Positions 38,353-46,956 of a DNA stretch of 64,000 nucleotides are shown piece by piece. The translations under genes were made by a program, and so were the position numbers. The stretch is taken from contig NZ_BAJX01000006.1 in NCBI RefSeq assembly GCF_000613925.1, positions 119,845-183,844 on the forward strand, given 5' to 3'. The stretch is from Prevotella histicola JCM 15637 = DNF00424. Lineage in GTDB: Bacteria; Bacteroidota; Bacteroidia; Bacteroidales; Bacteroidaceae. The notes beneath the pieces were generated by a model, which was not told the origin of the DNA, did no database searches, and saw only the letters and a list, made by a program, of their open reading frames with translations. Numbering within the stretch: position 1 is the first letter of the stretch; each line of letters begins with the position of its first letter.

Positions 38353-39543
38353 TTGAAAGATATTCAAAGAAAAAAGTTAATTCGCATAACAACTGCAGAT
38401 ATATCCTTAGATGGATTGCTAAAGGGGCAGTTGAAATACTTGAACCAATACTTTGAGGTTATTGGTGTTGCAAAGGATACGGGTGTTCTGAAGGAGGTTA
38501 GCGAACGAGAGGGGATCCGTGTAGTAGATGCTCCGTTAGAACGTCCTATTAGTTTAGTAAAAGACATCAAGGGCTTATGGTTCTTATATCGTCTGTTCCG
38601 TAAGGAGAAACCATGGTGTGTACATGCTAATACTCCTAAGGGAAGTTTGTTAGCAATGATTGCTGCATGGTTTGCATGTGTCCCGCATAGGGTATATACC
38701 GTTACTGGTTTACGTTATCAGGGTGCTCATGGGCTTTTCAGAAAAATTCTAAAAGGAATGGAAATCTGTACCTGTTTCTTTGCAAACAAGGTAATTCCAG
38801 AAGGAAATGGAGTAAAGAAAATTTTACAGGAGGACCATATTACCAAAAAGGAGTTGAATGTTATTCTGAATGGAAATATAAATGGAGTTGATATCGACTA
38901 TTTCTCTCCTGACCACTTTACTGCAGAAAAAAGAATAAAAGGAAAAACATATACAGGAAATAAAGAAGAAATTCGTCAAGACTTAAATCTTAGTAAAGAT
39001 GATTTTGTTTTTATATTCATCGGGCGAATCGTTGGTGATAAGGGCATGAATGAATTATCTGATTCTATGAAACGTTTTCAAGAAGAAGGTAAAAACGTAA
39101 AGTTACTTCTTGTTGGGCGATTTGAATCAGAACTCGATCCTTTGAAGAGTGGTAATGAGGATTTCCTTAGAAATAATCCAGATGTACGCTTTGTTGGCTA
39201 TCAAACAGATGTGCGTCCATTCTTTATTGCAGCAGATGTTTTAGTTTTTCCAAGCTATAGAGAGGGCTTCCCTAATGTAGTTTTGCAAGCTGGTGCGATG
39301 GGTCTTCCATCTATTGTAACTAATATCAATGGATGTAATGAGATTATCAAGGAAGGTCAGAATGGTAAAATTTTTCCTTCAAAAGATGCTGATGCATTAT
39401 TTAGGGAAATGAGTTGGTGTATTGAAAATAAGGATCTTATAAAGGTGATGGCTTCACAATCTCGTAAAATGATAGTTGATAGATATCGACAAGAAGAGGT
39501 TTGGAAGGCAACACTCAAAGAATACGAAAAACTTGAAAAGTAG
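38353..39543 (+). CDS. Family 4 glycosyltransferase
   Basis: 396 residues from a TTG start at 38353. GT-B with the Bacteroidota EPS style: PWCVHANTPKGSLLAMIAAW, RVYTVTGLRYQGAHGLFRKI, NVILNGNINGVDIDYF, then FIFIGRIVGDKGMNELSDS and YREGFPNVVLQAGAMGLPSI. Such enzymes often lie next to the initiating transferase and add the second sugar. No ATG is placed better; the next Met would remove conserved residues. It ends 6 bases before the ATP-grasp gene. Confidence 0.9.
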   Translation: MKDIQRKKLIRITTADISLDGLLKGQLKYLNQYFEVIGVAKDTGVLKEVSEREGIRVVDAPLERPISLVKDIKGLWFLYRLFRKEKPWCVHANTPKGSLLAMIAAWFACVPHRVYTVTGLRYQGAHGLFRKILKGMEICTCFFANKVIPEGNGVKKILQEDHITKKELNVILNGNINGVDIDYFSPDHFTAEKRIKGKTYTGNKEEIRQDLNLSKDDFVFIFIGRIVGDKGMNELSDSMKRFQEEGKNVKLLLVGRFESELDPLKSGNEDFLRNNPDVRFVGYQTDVRPFFIAADVLVFPSYREGFPNVVLQAGAMGLPSIVTNINGCNEIIKEGQNGKIFPSKDADALFREMSWCIENKDLIKVMASQSRKMIVDRYRQEEVWKATLKEYEKLEK

Positions 39544-39549
39544 TTGACT

Positions 39550-40665
39550 ATGAAGTGTGATGTTATTGTAACATATTGTTGGAACCGAGTTGGGTATAAT
39601 ATTATTCGTAGTCTTTACGAAAAAGGCCTAAAGGTTGTAGTAGGAGATACATCATCATATAATATTTGCAGTATCTCTAAATTTAGTGTTGGTAATTTTT
39701 TTTATAGAGATTTCAAAAAAGATGAGCAAGGTTTTATAGAGGATTTGAAGAAAGCTATCAAAGAATTCTCTCCCAAAGTCCTTATGCCCACGCATGACGA
39801 AGCCTTGATTATTGCGAAACACATAGACAAGCTTCCTAAGGATGTTATATATACAATGGAATCTTATGAGAAACAAGTTTTGTTGTCCGATAAGTATCAA
39901 GCAACTGTCTTATCAGATTCTGTTGGTGTACCAGTGCCTCGCTTTATAGATGATATAAAACAAGCTACATACCCAATAGTAATTAAAACAAAATTCGGTA
40001 ACTCCGCAAAGGGAGTATTCTTTCCTAAGAATTATGAGGAGGCAAAAAATATCTTACTCCAATATGATACGAGAGATATCTTAATAGAAGAGTTCTTTGC
40101 AGGTATAGATTACAGTGTAGACTGTGTTAGGTATGATGGCTTCTTCCAAGCATGTACATATAGATCTTTAGTAACAAAGACAGATGGTGGAGGTACAACA
40201 ACACAAAGAATTTTGGTTGAAATGCCAGAATTAGAAAGATATTCTAAGCTAATTTTAGATAAAGTTGATTATAAAGGAGTTTGTGGTATAGATTTTAAGG
40301 TTAATGAAAAAACGAAAGAGGCTGTGTTTATTGAGGTTAATGCTCGATTTACTGGTGGTTTAGCAACACCAATGGCTGGTGGTTTTGATATTCCTTATAT
40401 TGTGTATTCCCTTTTTACATCAGGAAAGTATGAGCATAAGATTCAACCACGTATGGGAACAAAGACCAAGTGGATTCTTGGTGATATTATTACTCTTGTA
40501 GGTAAGATTCTTCGTTGCTCTCTGACAATGAAAGAGTTTAAGCAAATTATGAGTTGGAACTTTGATGCTTTTGATGATTATAGAAAGGAAGACAAGAAAG
40601 CTATATTGGGTGAGTTCCTTTATTACTTTATAAAATTGGTAAAGAATAGAAATCTGAATCCATAA
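39550..40665 (+). CDS. ATP-grasp enzyme in the polysaccharide locus
   Basis: 371 residues, carbamoyl-phosphate-synthase-like ATP-grasp fold. N-terminal Rossmann-like CDVIVTYCWNRVGYNIIRSL, ATP-lid region YPIVIKTKFGNSAKGVFF, DILIEEFFAGIDYSVDCVRY and the metal site FIEVNARFTGGLATPMAGGF. Family members ligate a carboxylate to an amine or similar nucleophile. In sugar loci they may decorate the glycan with amino acids or build a nucleotide-sugar side group; the substrate is not readable. Start chosen at ATG 39550 rather than TTG 39544. Confidence 0.88.
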   Translation: MKCDVIVTYCWNRVGYNIIRSLYEKGLKVVVGDTSSYNICSISKFSVGNFFYRDFKKDEQGFIEDLKKAIKEFSPKVLMPTHDEALIIAKHIDKLPKDVIYTMESYEKQVLLSDKYQATVLSDSVGVPVPRFIDDIKQATYPIVIKTKFGNSAKGVFFPKNYEEAKNILLQYDTRDILIEEFFAGIDYSVDCVRYDGFFQACTYRSLVTKTDGGGTTTQRILVEMPELERYSKLILDKVDYKGVCGIDFKVNEKTKEAVFIEVNARFTGGLATPMAGGFDIPYIVYSLFTSGKYEHKIQPRMGTKTKWILGDIITLVGKILRCSLTMKEFKQIMSWNFDAFDDYRKEDKKAILGEFLYYFIKLVKNRNLNP

Positions 40666-40674
40666 GTTAATATT

Positions 40675-41310
40675 ATGTTTTTAAAATGGTTATTTGATAA
40701 ACTTGCTTCATTGTTTGGGTTGCTCTTCCTTAGTCCTGTATTATTGGTAGTAGCAATTCTAATCAAGGTGAAGATGCCTGGTCCTGTATTGTTTTGTCAG
40801 AAGCGAGTAGGGCAGTATGGTAAGCTGTTTACTGTATATAAATTCAGATCTATGACGGTTAAAGCTGAAGCTTCTGTGGCAAGTAGGGATTCAGATGCGA
40901 CATCTATTGCTTCGACCGAACAGAATCGTATTACACCTCTTGGGGAGAAACTTAGACGCTATAAGCTAGATGAGCTACCAGAACTCTGGAATGTACTGAA
41001 AGGAGATATGAGTTTTGTCGGTCCACGTCCAGATGTCCCCGGTTATGCAGATCAGTTGCAAGGAGAAGAAAGAGATATTTTAAAGTTAAAGCCTGGAATA
41101 ACAGGTCCAGCCAGTTTGAAATATAGGAATGAGGAGGAACTCTTAGCGTCTGTAGATAATCCTGCTCAATATAATGATGAGGTTATCTTTCCAGATAAAG
41201 TTAAGTTAAACCTCTATTATCTAAAGCATTACTCATTTATAAAGGATATTCAAATGATTATCTGTACAGTTCTTGGTAAGAAGATGGACTATGCAGATGA
41301 AATAATATAA
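40675..41310 (+). CDS. Initiating sugar-1-phosphate transferase (bacterial sugar transferase)
   Basis: 211 residues, the short PglC/EpsL-like form. One membrane helix is at residues 10-32 (LASLFGLLFLSPVLLVVAIL), then QKRVGQYGKLFTVYKFRSM, LRRYKLDELPELWNVLKGDM and SFVGPRPDVPGY with the catalytic Asp-Glu pair. It loads the first sugar phosphate onto undecaprenyl phosphate and so starts repeat-unit assembly. Gaps of 9 and 8 bases to its neighbours point to one transcript. Confidence 0.95.
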   Translation: MFLKWLFDKLASLFGLLFLSPVLLVVAILIKVKMPGPVLFCQKRVGQYGKLFTVYKFRSMTVKAEASVASRDSDATSIASTEQNRITPLGEKLRRYKLDELPELWNVLKGDMSFVGPRPDVPGYADQLQGEERDILKLKPGITGPASLKYRNEEELLASVDNPAQYNDEVIFPDKVKLNLYYLKHYSFIKDIQMIICTVLGKKMDYADEII

Positions 41311-41318
41311 TTAGTAAA

Positions 41319-42680
41319 ATGGAAAGAAAACGTGTTTTACTTTGTCTCGCTCACATGAGTGGTAACGAGATGAGATACATCCAAGAGGCGTTTGATACCA
41401 ACTGGGTTGTACCATTGGGACCTAATGTTAATGGTTTTGAGGATGACTTGAAGAGATTTGTAACCTCCTCCTCATCCTCTAACAAAGATGTGGTATCCCA
41501 TAGAAATGAGGAATATCCACAGACAATTCTCCCTCATGAAAATAATCCAGAAAGTTTGTGGAGAGATCCTATTAAAGGGTTAGAAGACAAGCATGTCGTA
41601 GCTCTTTGCTCTGGAACAGCTGCTGTTCATTTAGCTTTAATAGCTTTGGGGGTAGAAGCTGGTGATGAGGTTATTTGTCAAAGCTTCACCTTTTGTGCCA
41701 GTTCTCATCCCGTAACTTATCAAGGGGCAAAGCCTGTCTTTGTTGATTCTGAGAAAGAGACATGGAATATGGATCCAGTGTTATTGGAAGAAGCTATCAA
41801 GGATAGAATTGCTAAGACTGGTAAGAAGCCAAAGGCTATTATAGTTGTTTATCTTTATGGTATGCCTGCAAAGATAAAAGAAATTCTTGCAATAGCAGAT
41901 AAGTATGATATCCCTGTTGTAGAGGATGCTGCCGAGGGTTTAGGTTCAAGATATGATGGGCAGGTATGTGGTACCTTTGGTGAGTATGGTGTACTGTCAT
42001 TCAATGGTAATAAGATGATTACCACATCAGGTGGTGGTGCACTTATCTGCCCTAATGAGGCTGCTCGTAATGATGTGATGTTCTATGCAACACAAGCTCG
42101 TGAGGGTTATCCTTATTATCAACATGAAAAGATTGGCTATAACTATCGTATGAGTAATGTTTGTGCAGGTATTGGTCGTGGGCAGATGACGGTCCTTGAT
42201 GAACACATTGCGCATCATCGGCATATAGCACATTTATACGAAGAGGCGTTCAAGAAGATTGAGGGTATTGATTTTCATGCTAATCCTTCTTCTGAATATG
42301 ATTCTAATTATTGGTTGAATACAATAACAATTAATCCTTCAATTAAGGTAAGAGGTCAAGAGAATGCCTATAAAACAACAGTAAAAGGAGCTGTTGGAGG
42401 AGCTGCTGGTGTGATTCATGCAGTTGATAGTGCACATACTGATTGTGAGCCAAATACCAATGTTGAGGCTATGCGTGTCTTCCTCGATAAAGCTAACATC
42501 GAGAGTCGTCCCCTATGGAAACCTATGCACAAGCAACCTTGTTATAAGGATTGTCCTGCATACTTAAACGGTGTAAGTGAGAGTTTGTTTAGTACAGGAA
42601 TGTGTTTGCCAAGTGGTCCATTGGTGACAGATGACGATGTGCGTTATATTGTAGAGACAATACAAGCAGCTATCGAATAA
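41319..42680 (+). CDS. DegT/DnrJ/EryC1/StrS aminotransferase with two inserts
   Basis: 453 residues, longer than the usual 370-400. A PLP enzyme that makes an amino sugar nucleotide from a 4-keto or 3-keto sugar, PglE-like. Motifs: WVVPLGPNVNGFEDDL, ALCSGTAAVHLALIALG, VVEDAAEGLGSRY, and the PLP lysine in LSFNGNKMITTSGGG. Two insertions are seen. One of about 40 residues (Ser-rich TSSSSSNKD..., about 48-90) lies before the SGTAAVH motif. One of about 35 (QENAYKTTVKGAVGGAAGV, near 345-375) lies before NIESRPLWKPMHKQP. Last gene of the locus. Confidence 0.92.
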   Translation: MERKRVLLCLAHMSGNEMRYIQEAFDTNWVVPLGPNVNGFEDDLKRFVTSSSSSNKDVVSHRNEEYPQTILPHENNPESLWRDPIKGLEDKHVVALCSGTAAVHLALIALGVEAGDEVICQSFTFCASSHPVTYQGAKPVFVDSEKETWNMDPVLLEEAIKDRIAKTGKKPKAIIVVYLYGMPAKIKEILAIADKYDIPVVEDAAEGLGSRYDGQVCGTFGEYGVLSFNGNKMITTSGGGALICPNEAARNDVMFYATQAREGYPYYQHEKIGYNYRMSNVCAGIGRGQMTVLDEHIAHHRHIAHLYEEAFKKIEGIDFHANPSSEYDSNYWLNTITINPSIKVRGQENAYKTTVKGAVGGAAGVIHAVDSAHTDCEPNTNVEAMRVFLDKANIESRPLWKPMHKQPCYKDCPAYLNGVSESLFSTGMCLPSGPLVTDDDVRYIVETIQAAIE

Positions 42681-42998
42681 GAGTAAATAAATTAGGAGAA
42701 TATAAGTAGGGCTGACGTCGTGGATTCCATCTTCCGCGGTGCCAGCCCTTAGCGTGTCTCCCCATAGATACTAGATTATCGATATATCTTTATATTGTCT
42801 ATAATCTGTCTTCTATGTTGTATCCGTCTAACAATTGGGTAATATCCTGCGTGTAATGAATTCCGACTTGGTTTGTCAATCTTTACGGCGATATTTGTGT
42901 TTAAAGTTGCTTGCCGTTTCCTACGTTTAAACTTTATTATCTGATGCAAAAGTACGAAAATAAATTGAATGAACGCAAGAAAATATTAGAAAAAGTCA
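42681..42998. other. Intergenic region between DegT aminotransferase and TPR protein
   Basis: A 318-base stretch between convergent genes. Apart from the hairpin above I see only AT-rich sequence and no gene. Confidence 0.6.
42705..42752 (+). terminator. Hairpin after the polysaccharide locus
   Basis: AGGGCTG (42707-42713) pairs with CAGCCCT (42742-42748), with an inner CGTGG/CCGCG stem, in the first 75 bases after the last gene. There is no T run, so termination is not assured. Its start (AGGGCTGACG) equals that of the terminator at 21945. Confidence 0.55.
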
Positions 42999-43796
42999 TT
43001 AATTTTCGTCTTTTACTTCAAGTTTATTCATAAAAAGTTTGTCAAGATTGATAGGTGAAATAGGTAAATTTGGCTTAGATGGAATTATAATATTATCATC
43101 TGTCGATGTACTATCAGTGTATATCGAAATCTTGATTGGCAGCTGTTTTGTCTTAAGATTCGCCCTAATTTTTTCTAAATTAATTGTATCTTTTGGTAAT
43201 GATGCTGCGAATTTAGTCCAACATGCTTCTGCCATTCTTTCTATTTGAGCCAATCTACTTTGTGTGTTTTCATCATTTTTATATACTTTATACGCCTCTT
43301 GTGACTTCTCATATTGTAAGAAAGCATGTTTCCAGTCTTGCATAAACATATAACATAACCCTAAACGATAATATACATTAGGCTTCTCACGATTGTAACA
43401 TACCGTAAGTGTCTTATTATAATAAGGTATAGCCTCCTTGTATTGTTTTAGATTGAAGTGGCTTTCTCCTGCTGCATAATAATAAACTGAACGCTCACGA
43501 GGAGCGAAAGCTTCTAATTGTGGGATGGCTTTATCTAAGTATTTTGCTGCAGTCTCATAGTCCCATTCATAGTAATAACACAACCCGATATAGGCTTTAA
43601 AGCGATTGTTGAGTTTATATGTTTTGTCAAGTCGTTGGAAGATGAGCAGTGCTTCATGATATTTTGCAGCTGTGAAATATTCCAAGGCTTTGCCTAACTC
43701 CTCAGAATCAGGGTTACTTTGGGCTATTGTCAGTGTGCATGATATGAAGAGGAGAAGTAGAGTCGCTACTTTCCTTCTTATATTTGTTATCTTCAT
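42999..43796 (-). CDS. Secreted TPR protein
   Basis: 265 residues from the ATG at 43796 (MKITNIRRK), three codons after the first ATG at 43805. The signal peptide is VATLLLLFISCTLTIAQ. TPR units run from about 35 to 170 (ALEYFTAAKYHEALLIFQRL, FKAYIGLCYYYEWDYETAAKYL, SVYYYAAGESHFNLKQYKEA, PNVYYRLGLCYMFMQDWKHA). A variable tail follows. The preceding HPPK-like gene overlaps it by 4 bases (ATGA) if the 43796 start is used, which supports that start. Confidence 0.82.
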   Translation of the reverse strand: MKITNIRRKVATLLLLFISCTLTIAQSNPDSEELGKALEYFTAAKYHEALLIFQRLDKTYKLNNRFKAYIGLCYYYEWDYETAAKYLDKAIPQLEAFAPRERSVYYYAAGESHFNLKQYKEAIPYYNKTLTVCYNREKPNVYYRLGLCYMFMQDWKHAFLQYEKSQEAYKVYKNDENTQSRLAQIERMAEACWTKFAASLPKDTINLEKIRANLKTKQLPIKISIYTDSTSTDDNIIIPSKPNLPISPINLDKLFMNKLEVKDEN

Positions 43797-44122
43797 TTCT
43801 GCCATATAACCTCCTTGAATTTCTTATCTCCATAACAGATGAGGTCTAAGTCGATTAGGACTATACCTTGCTGATGGTTCTCGTGGGAGTCTCCTAGCTC
43901 TATTTCAATCTCTTTTAAGCATGTTTGGATGTACTCGAGAGGATATGATGTCTCAAATGACCCCATACAGTTTAGGAATCTATCAGATACAATACCGATA
44001 GGTTCCGTCCATTCTTCTTTCGTGAAATTTATGCCCGGAAATATTTGTCTGAGGCGTATTTGCGCTTTATGAATGTTTTGCTCCTGCTGGCAATTTGAGC
44101 CAAGTGTTATGATAGTCTTCAT
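43793..44122 (-). CDS. Short HPPK (FolK)-like protein
   Basis: 109 residues. HPPK transfers pyrophosphate to 6-hydroxymethyl-dihydropterin in folate synthesis. ITLGSNCQQEQNIHKAQIRL matches the start of the family and VLIDLDLICYGDKKFKE the (R)xIDLDILxYGD motif. It is shorter than usual (130-160 residues) and lacks the C-terminal HPR-type segment, so activity is uncertain. Its stop overlaps the TPR gene start. Confidence 0.72.
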   Translation of the reverse strand: MKTIITLGSNCQQEQNIHKAQIRLRQIFPGINFTKEEWTEPIGIVSDRFLNCMGSFETSYPLEYIQTCLKEIEIELGDSHENHQQGIVLIDLDLICYGDKKFKEVIWQK

Positions 44123-44135
44123 TGTTTATCTACTA

Positions 44136-44143
44136 CAAAGTTA
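44136..44143 (-). promoter_or_regulatory. -7 promoter element of the HPPK-like gene
   Basis: On the minus strand TAACTTTG followed by TAGTAG lies 13 bases before the start codon. No TTTG box at the right distance is seen. Confidence 0.5.
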
Positions 44144-44186
44144 CGCATAAGTTTTGATATGTTTGTGAGAATTTAAGAGAATTAGT

Positions 44187-44217
44187 TTTGAAATCTATCA
44201 AAAATCGTGTATTTTTG
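44187..44217 (+). promoter_or_regulatory. Promoter of the GH73/LysM gene
   Basis: TTTG (44187-44190), 19 bases, TATTTTTG (44210-44217), then CAT. It fits the Bacteroidota consensus and argues that translation starts at 44245, not at the frame opening at 44188, which lies in the promoter. Confidence 0.8.
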
Positions 44218-44244
44218 CATCTGTATAAATTTAAAATCCTTTTT

Positions 44245-45195
44245 ATGAAGCGATATATTTTTCTGTTACTTTCATTTTTGTATATGTTAGCAGCTACGGC
44301 TGGTACACCCCTGAAGTGGAATCAAGTGTATCAGACGTATATCAATCAATATAAAGATATGGCAATTGAAGGGATGCTCAAATATGGAGTTCCTGCCAGT
44401 ATTACATTGGCCCAGGGACTTTTAGAAAGTAATGCAGGCCGTGGACGTCTTGTCTTATTGGGCAATAATCACTTCGGTATAAAGTGTCATGGATGGACTG
44501 GTCGTACGATTACACATGATGATGATGAACTGGGAGAGTGTTTTCGTGCTTATGGTAATGCTTTGGAAAGCTTTGAAGATCATTGTAGATTCCTTCGAGA
44601 CAGACCTCGTTATCAAAGTCTTTTTAGCTTAAATAGAAGCGATTACCGAGGTTGGGCATATGGACTGAAGCGTGCTGGCTATGCAACTAACCCTGTTTAT
44701 GCACAAAGCCTTATCAATATTATTGAGACTTATCAGCTTTATCAATATGACAAAGCTAAGGATTATGATCGGTTCATGGTTCATCACAGTGGCGAGAATT
44801 CCTCTGTAGTCTTAGATAAATCAGCACCAAATGTAACTACTGCTAATGGGCTACATACAATTCATAAATATAATGATAATTATTATATTATTGTGAGAAA
44901 TGGTGATACATTTAAGTCACTTGGAAAGGAATTGGATCTCAGTTATAGAAAGCTAGCGAAGTATAATGAACGTGACAAGCATGACAGACTCGTTCCAGGA
45001 GAATTTATTTGGTTGAAGAAAAAGCGTAAGAAAGCTCCGAAGAACTTCAAGGATCGCCTGTATTATGTGCGTAAGTCAGAGAGTCTCTATGATATTGCGC
45101 AGAAGTATGGTATCCGTTTGAAGAGTCTTGTAGAAAAGAATGAGAAGATAGCTGAGCGTGGATTGCGTATTGGAGATGAAGTTAGACTGTATTAA
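44245..45195 (+). CDS. Exported GH73-type N-acetylglucosaminidase with two LysM domains
   Basis: 316 residues from the ATG at 44245. A signal peptide (YIFLLLSFLYMLAATAG) is followed by a glucosaminidase domain (GVPASITLAQGLLESNAGRG with the catalytic Glu, LLGNNHFGIKCHGW, GYATNPVYAQSLINIIETY). Two LysM repeats follow, at about 205-255 (YYIIVRNGDTFKSLGKEL) and 270-316 (LYYVRKSESLYDIAQKYGIR). It should bind and cut peptidoglycan. A palindrome array lies between it and the convergent CobW gene. Confidence 0.93.
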   Translation: MKRYIFLLLSFLYMLAATAGTPLKWNQVYQTYINQYKDMAIEGMLKYGVPASITLAQGLLESNAGRGRLVLLGNNHFGIKCHGWTGRTITHDDDELGECFRAYGNALESFEDHCRFLRDRPRYQSLFSLNRSDYRGWAYGLKRAGYATNPVYAQSLINIIETYQLYQYDKAKDYDRFMVHHSGENSSVVLDKSAPNVTTANGLHTIHKYNDNYYIIVRNGDTFKSLGKELDLSYRKLAKYNERDKHDRLVPGEFIWLKKKRKKAPKNFKDRLYYVRKSESLYDIAQKYGIRLKSLVEKNEKIAERGLRIGDEVRLY

Positions 45196-45370
45196 AAGAT
45201 AGATCATCCACTGGTATAAGATATAGTTGGGGTAGTGACAGTTTAAACCTTTCTCTTTCCCTGAAAATATTTTACGGTTACCGTTCTTCTTTCTGTTACA
45301 TAATGAGAGGTTAATGTGAATTTGTCGGTCTGTAATATATTGTTAATCAATATATTGTGGTTGGTAAAAT

Positions 45371-45473
45371 AAAAGGGCATCTTTTGTATTGCAAAAGATG
45401 CCCTTTTGAGTCTTAAAAGATACCCTTTTATTGATCAAAAGATGCCCTTCTACAATGTGAAAGAGTATCTCTT
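45371..45473. repeat. Array 3: five palindromic cores at exact 22-bp spacing
   Basis: Fifteen-base cores start at 45371, 45393, 45415, 45437 and 45459: AAAAGGGCATCTTTT, AAAAGATGCCCTTTT, AAAAGATACCCTTTT, AAAAGATGCCCTTCT, GAAAGAGTATCTCTT. The 7-base spacers are GTATTGC, GAGTCTT, ATTGATC and ACAATGT. Units 1 and 2 are inverted copies of the same core. The first core also occurs at 63386. Confidence 0.85.
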
Positions 45474-45555
45474 AGCCAGCATTCTCTGTATTTTCTTTAC
45501 ATTACCATTGTAGAAACATTGTTTGGACATATATCATGATACTGTAGATAATGAG

Positions 45556-45593
45556 AAAGCGGGCACTGTATTATTAAAGACAGTACCCGCTTT
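45556..45593. terminator. Bidirectional terminator between LysM gene and CobW gene
   Basis: AAAGCGGGCACTGT (45556-45569) pairs with ACAGTACCCGCTTT (45580-45593) with one mismatch. A run of A before and T after (TTTTATTATTC) suits termination in both directions. Confidence 0.85.
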
Positions 45594-45611
45594 TATTATT
45601 CTTCAGTCTGT

Positions 45612-46844
45612 TTAAAACTCCGTCAGACACTTATCAAGTGCCTTGGTTATACCTTCTTTATCAAGATCTTGCCCAATAAAGACTAATTTCTGCATACGAT
45701 CACCATAAGGCTCTTCCCAATCTGCCTTTACCTTTGGATTATTCTCTAAGAATTCTCGAAGTTGGAACTGAGGCATTGTTGCATACCATTGCCCTGCATT
45801 GCGAATACTTACTTGCTTACCAGCCTGCTCGAAGACATAACAGATGTCCTTTTCATTCTTGAAGTAACACAGTCCTTTACAACGAATTATTTGCTTTGGC
45901 CATTGGCGCGCAACAAAGTCATCGAAGAAGTTTATGTCAAATGGTTTACGTGCATAATAAACGAAAGTCTGTATATTGTATTCTAATGCTTCACCACTTT
46001 CTTCATTTTCCAATCCATGATGATGATGATGGTGGTGATGATGTCCGTGATGGTGCTCGTCTTCTTCATGCCCATGATGTTCGTCCTCCTCCTCATCTTC
46101 TTCGTCCTCATGATGTCCTTCAATTTCGGCAATCCATGATGCAGATGTGGCAACTTCATCAAAGTTAAAGGAGCCAGTATTGATAATTTTATCCAAATCA
46201 ACATCACCATAGTTGCATTCTATGATCTCGGCCTTAGGCTGAAGAGAACGTATAATACTGCGTACCATATTTTTCTCTTCTGTTGTAACATCATCAACTT
46301 TGTTTAATAAGATGATGTTACAGAACTCAATTTGCTGTATCAGTAGGTTTTCTATATCATCTTCTTGTAAGTCTTTCTTAAGTAGATCATTACCTTCAGA
46401 GAACTCATCACACATTCGGCGTGCATCTACTACAGTTACAATTGAATCAAGTACAGCTTTGCCATTCTTTGCGAGGTCTGGATACATCTGTGGATATGCA
46501 CAGATAGTTTGTGCTATAGGAGCTGGTTCACATATGCCACTGGCCTCAATAACAATATAATCAAACTTGTTCTGTGATACAATTTCATTTAATTGCTGAA
46601 CAAGGTCCATCTTCAGAGTACAACAGATACAACCGTTTTGCAATGCAACGAGCGAGTCGTCTTTCTGGTCAACAACTCCTCCAGCCTCTATGAGATTTGC
46701 ATCTATGTTCACTTCGCCAATATCGTTGACAATAACAGCGAACTTTATGCCTTTTTTGTTAGCGAGAATCTTGTTTACTAATGTTGTTTTCCCACTACCT
46801 AAGTAGCCTGTAAGTAATAAGACTGGTGTTTCTTTTATCTTCAT
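45612..46844 (-). CDS. CobW/COG0523 GTPase with His-rich stretch
   Basis: 410 residues, a metal-chaperone GTPase family. Walker A GYLGSGKTT at 13-21, NDIGEVNIDANLI, the metal-binding CxCC (GCICC, C72/C74/C75), the CobW signature VIEASGICEPAPIAQT and NKVD. A stretch at about 240-280 is acidic then His-rich (HHGHEEDEHHHGHHHHHHHH), likely a zinc or other metal buffer. A CobW C-terminal domain follows. The metal served is not clear; zinc is usual for His-rich members. Confidence 0.92.
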   Translation of the reverse strand: MKIKETPVLLLTGYLGSGKTTLVNKILANKKGIKFAVIVNDIGEVNIDANLIEAGGVVDQKDDSLVALQNGCICCTLKMDLVQQLNEIVSQNKFDYIVIEASGICEPAPIAQTICAYPQMYPDLAKNGKAVLDSIVTVVDARRMCDEFSEGNDLLKKDLQEDDIENLLIQQIEFCNIILLNKVDDVTTEEKNMVRSIIRSLQPKAEIIECNYGDVDLDKIINTGSFNFDEVATSASWIAEIEGHHEDEEDEEEDEHHGHEEDEHHHGHHHHHHHHHGLENEESGEALEYNIQTFVYYARKPFDINFFDDFVARQWPKQIIRCKGLCYFKNEKDICYVFEQAGKQVSIRNAGQWYATMPQFQLREFLENNPKVKADWEEPYGDRMQKLVFIGQDLDKEGITKALDKCLTEF

Positions 46845-46920
46845 TTTGTAATCCTTGTTTATATTATCTTATGTCTACAAAATTACAAAAAATATGCCAA
46901 GTGCAGGCATAAATAAAAAC

Positions 46921-46955
46921 AAAAGAGTTGTAATCAATCTGATTACAACTCTTTT
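46921..46955 (-). terminator. Terminator after the tRNA-Tyr gene
   Basis: A perfect 16-bp stem, AAAAGAGTTGTAATCA (46921-46936) with TGATTACAACTCTTTT (46940-46955), 3-base loop. On the minus strand it follows the tRNA end directly and is followed by TTTTT. Confidence 0.92.
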
Positions 46956-46956
46956 G

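Larger units (their letters stand above)
45196..45611. other. Intergenic region between the LysM gene and CobW gene
   Basis: Non-coding, convergent genes. It contains the palindrome array at 45371-45473 and a terminator at 45556-45593. Confidence 0.75.
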
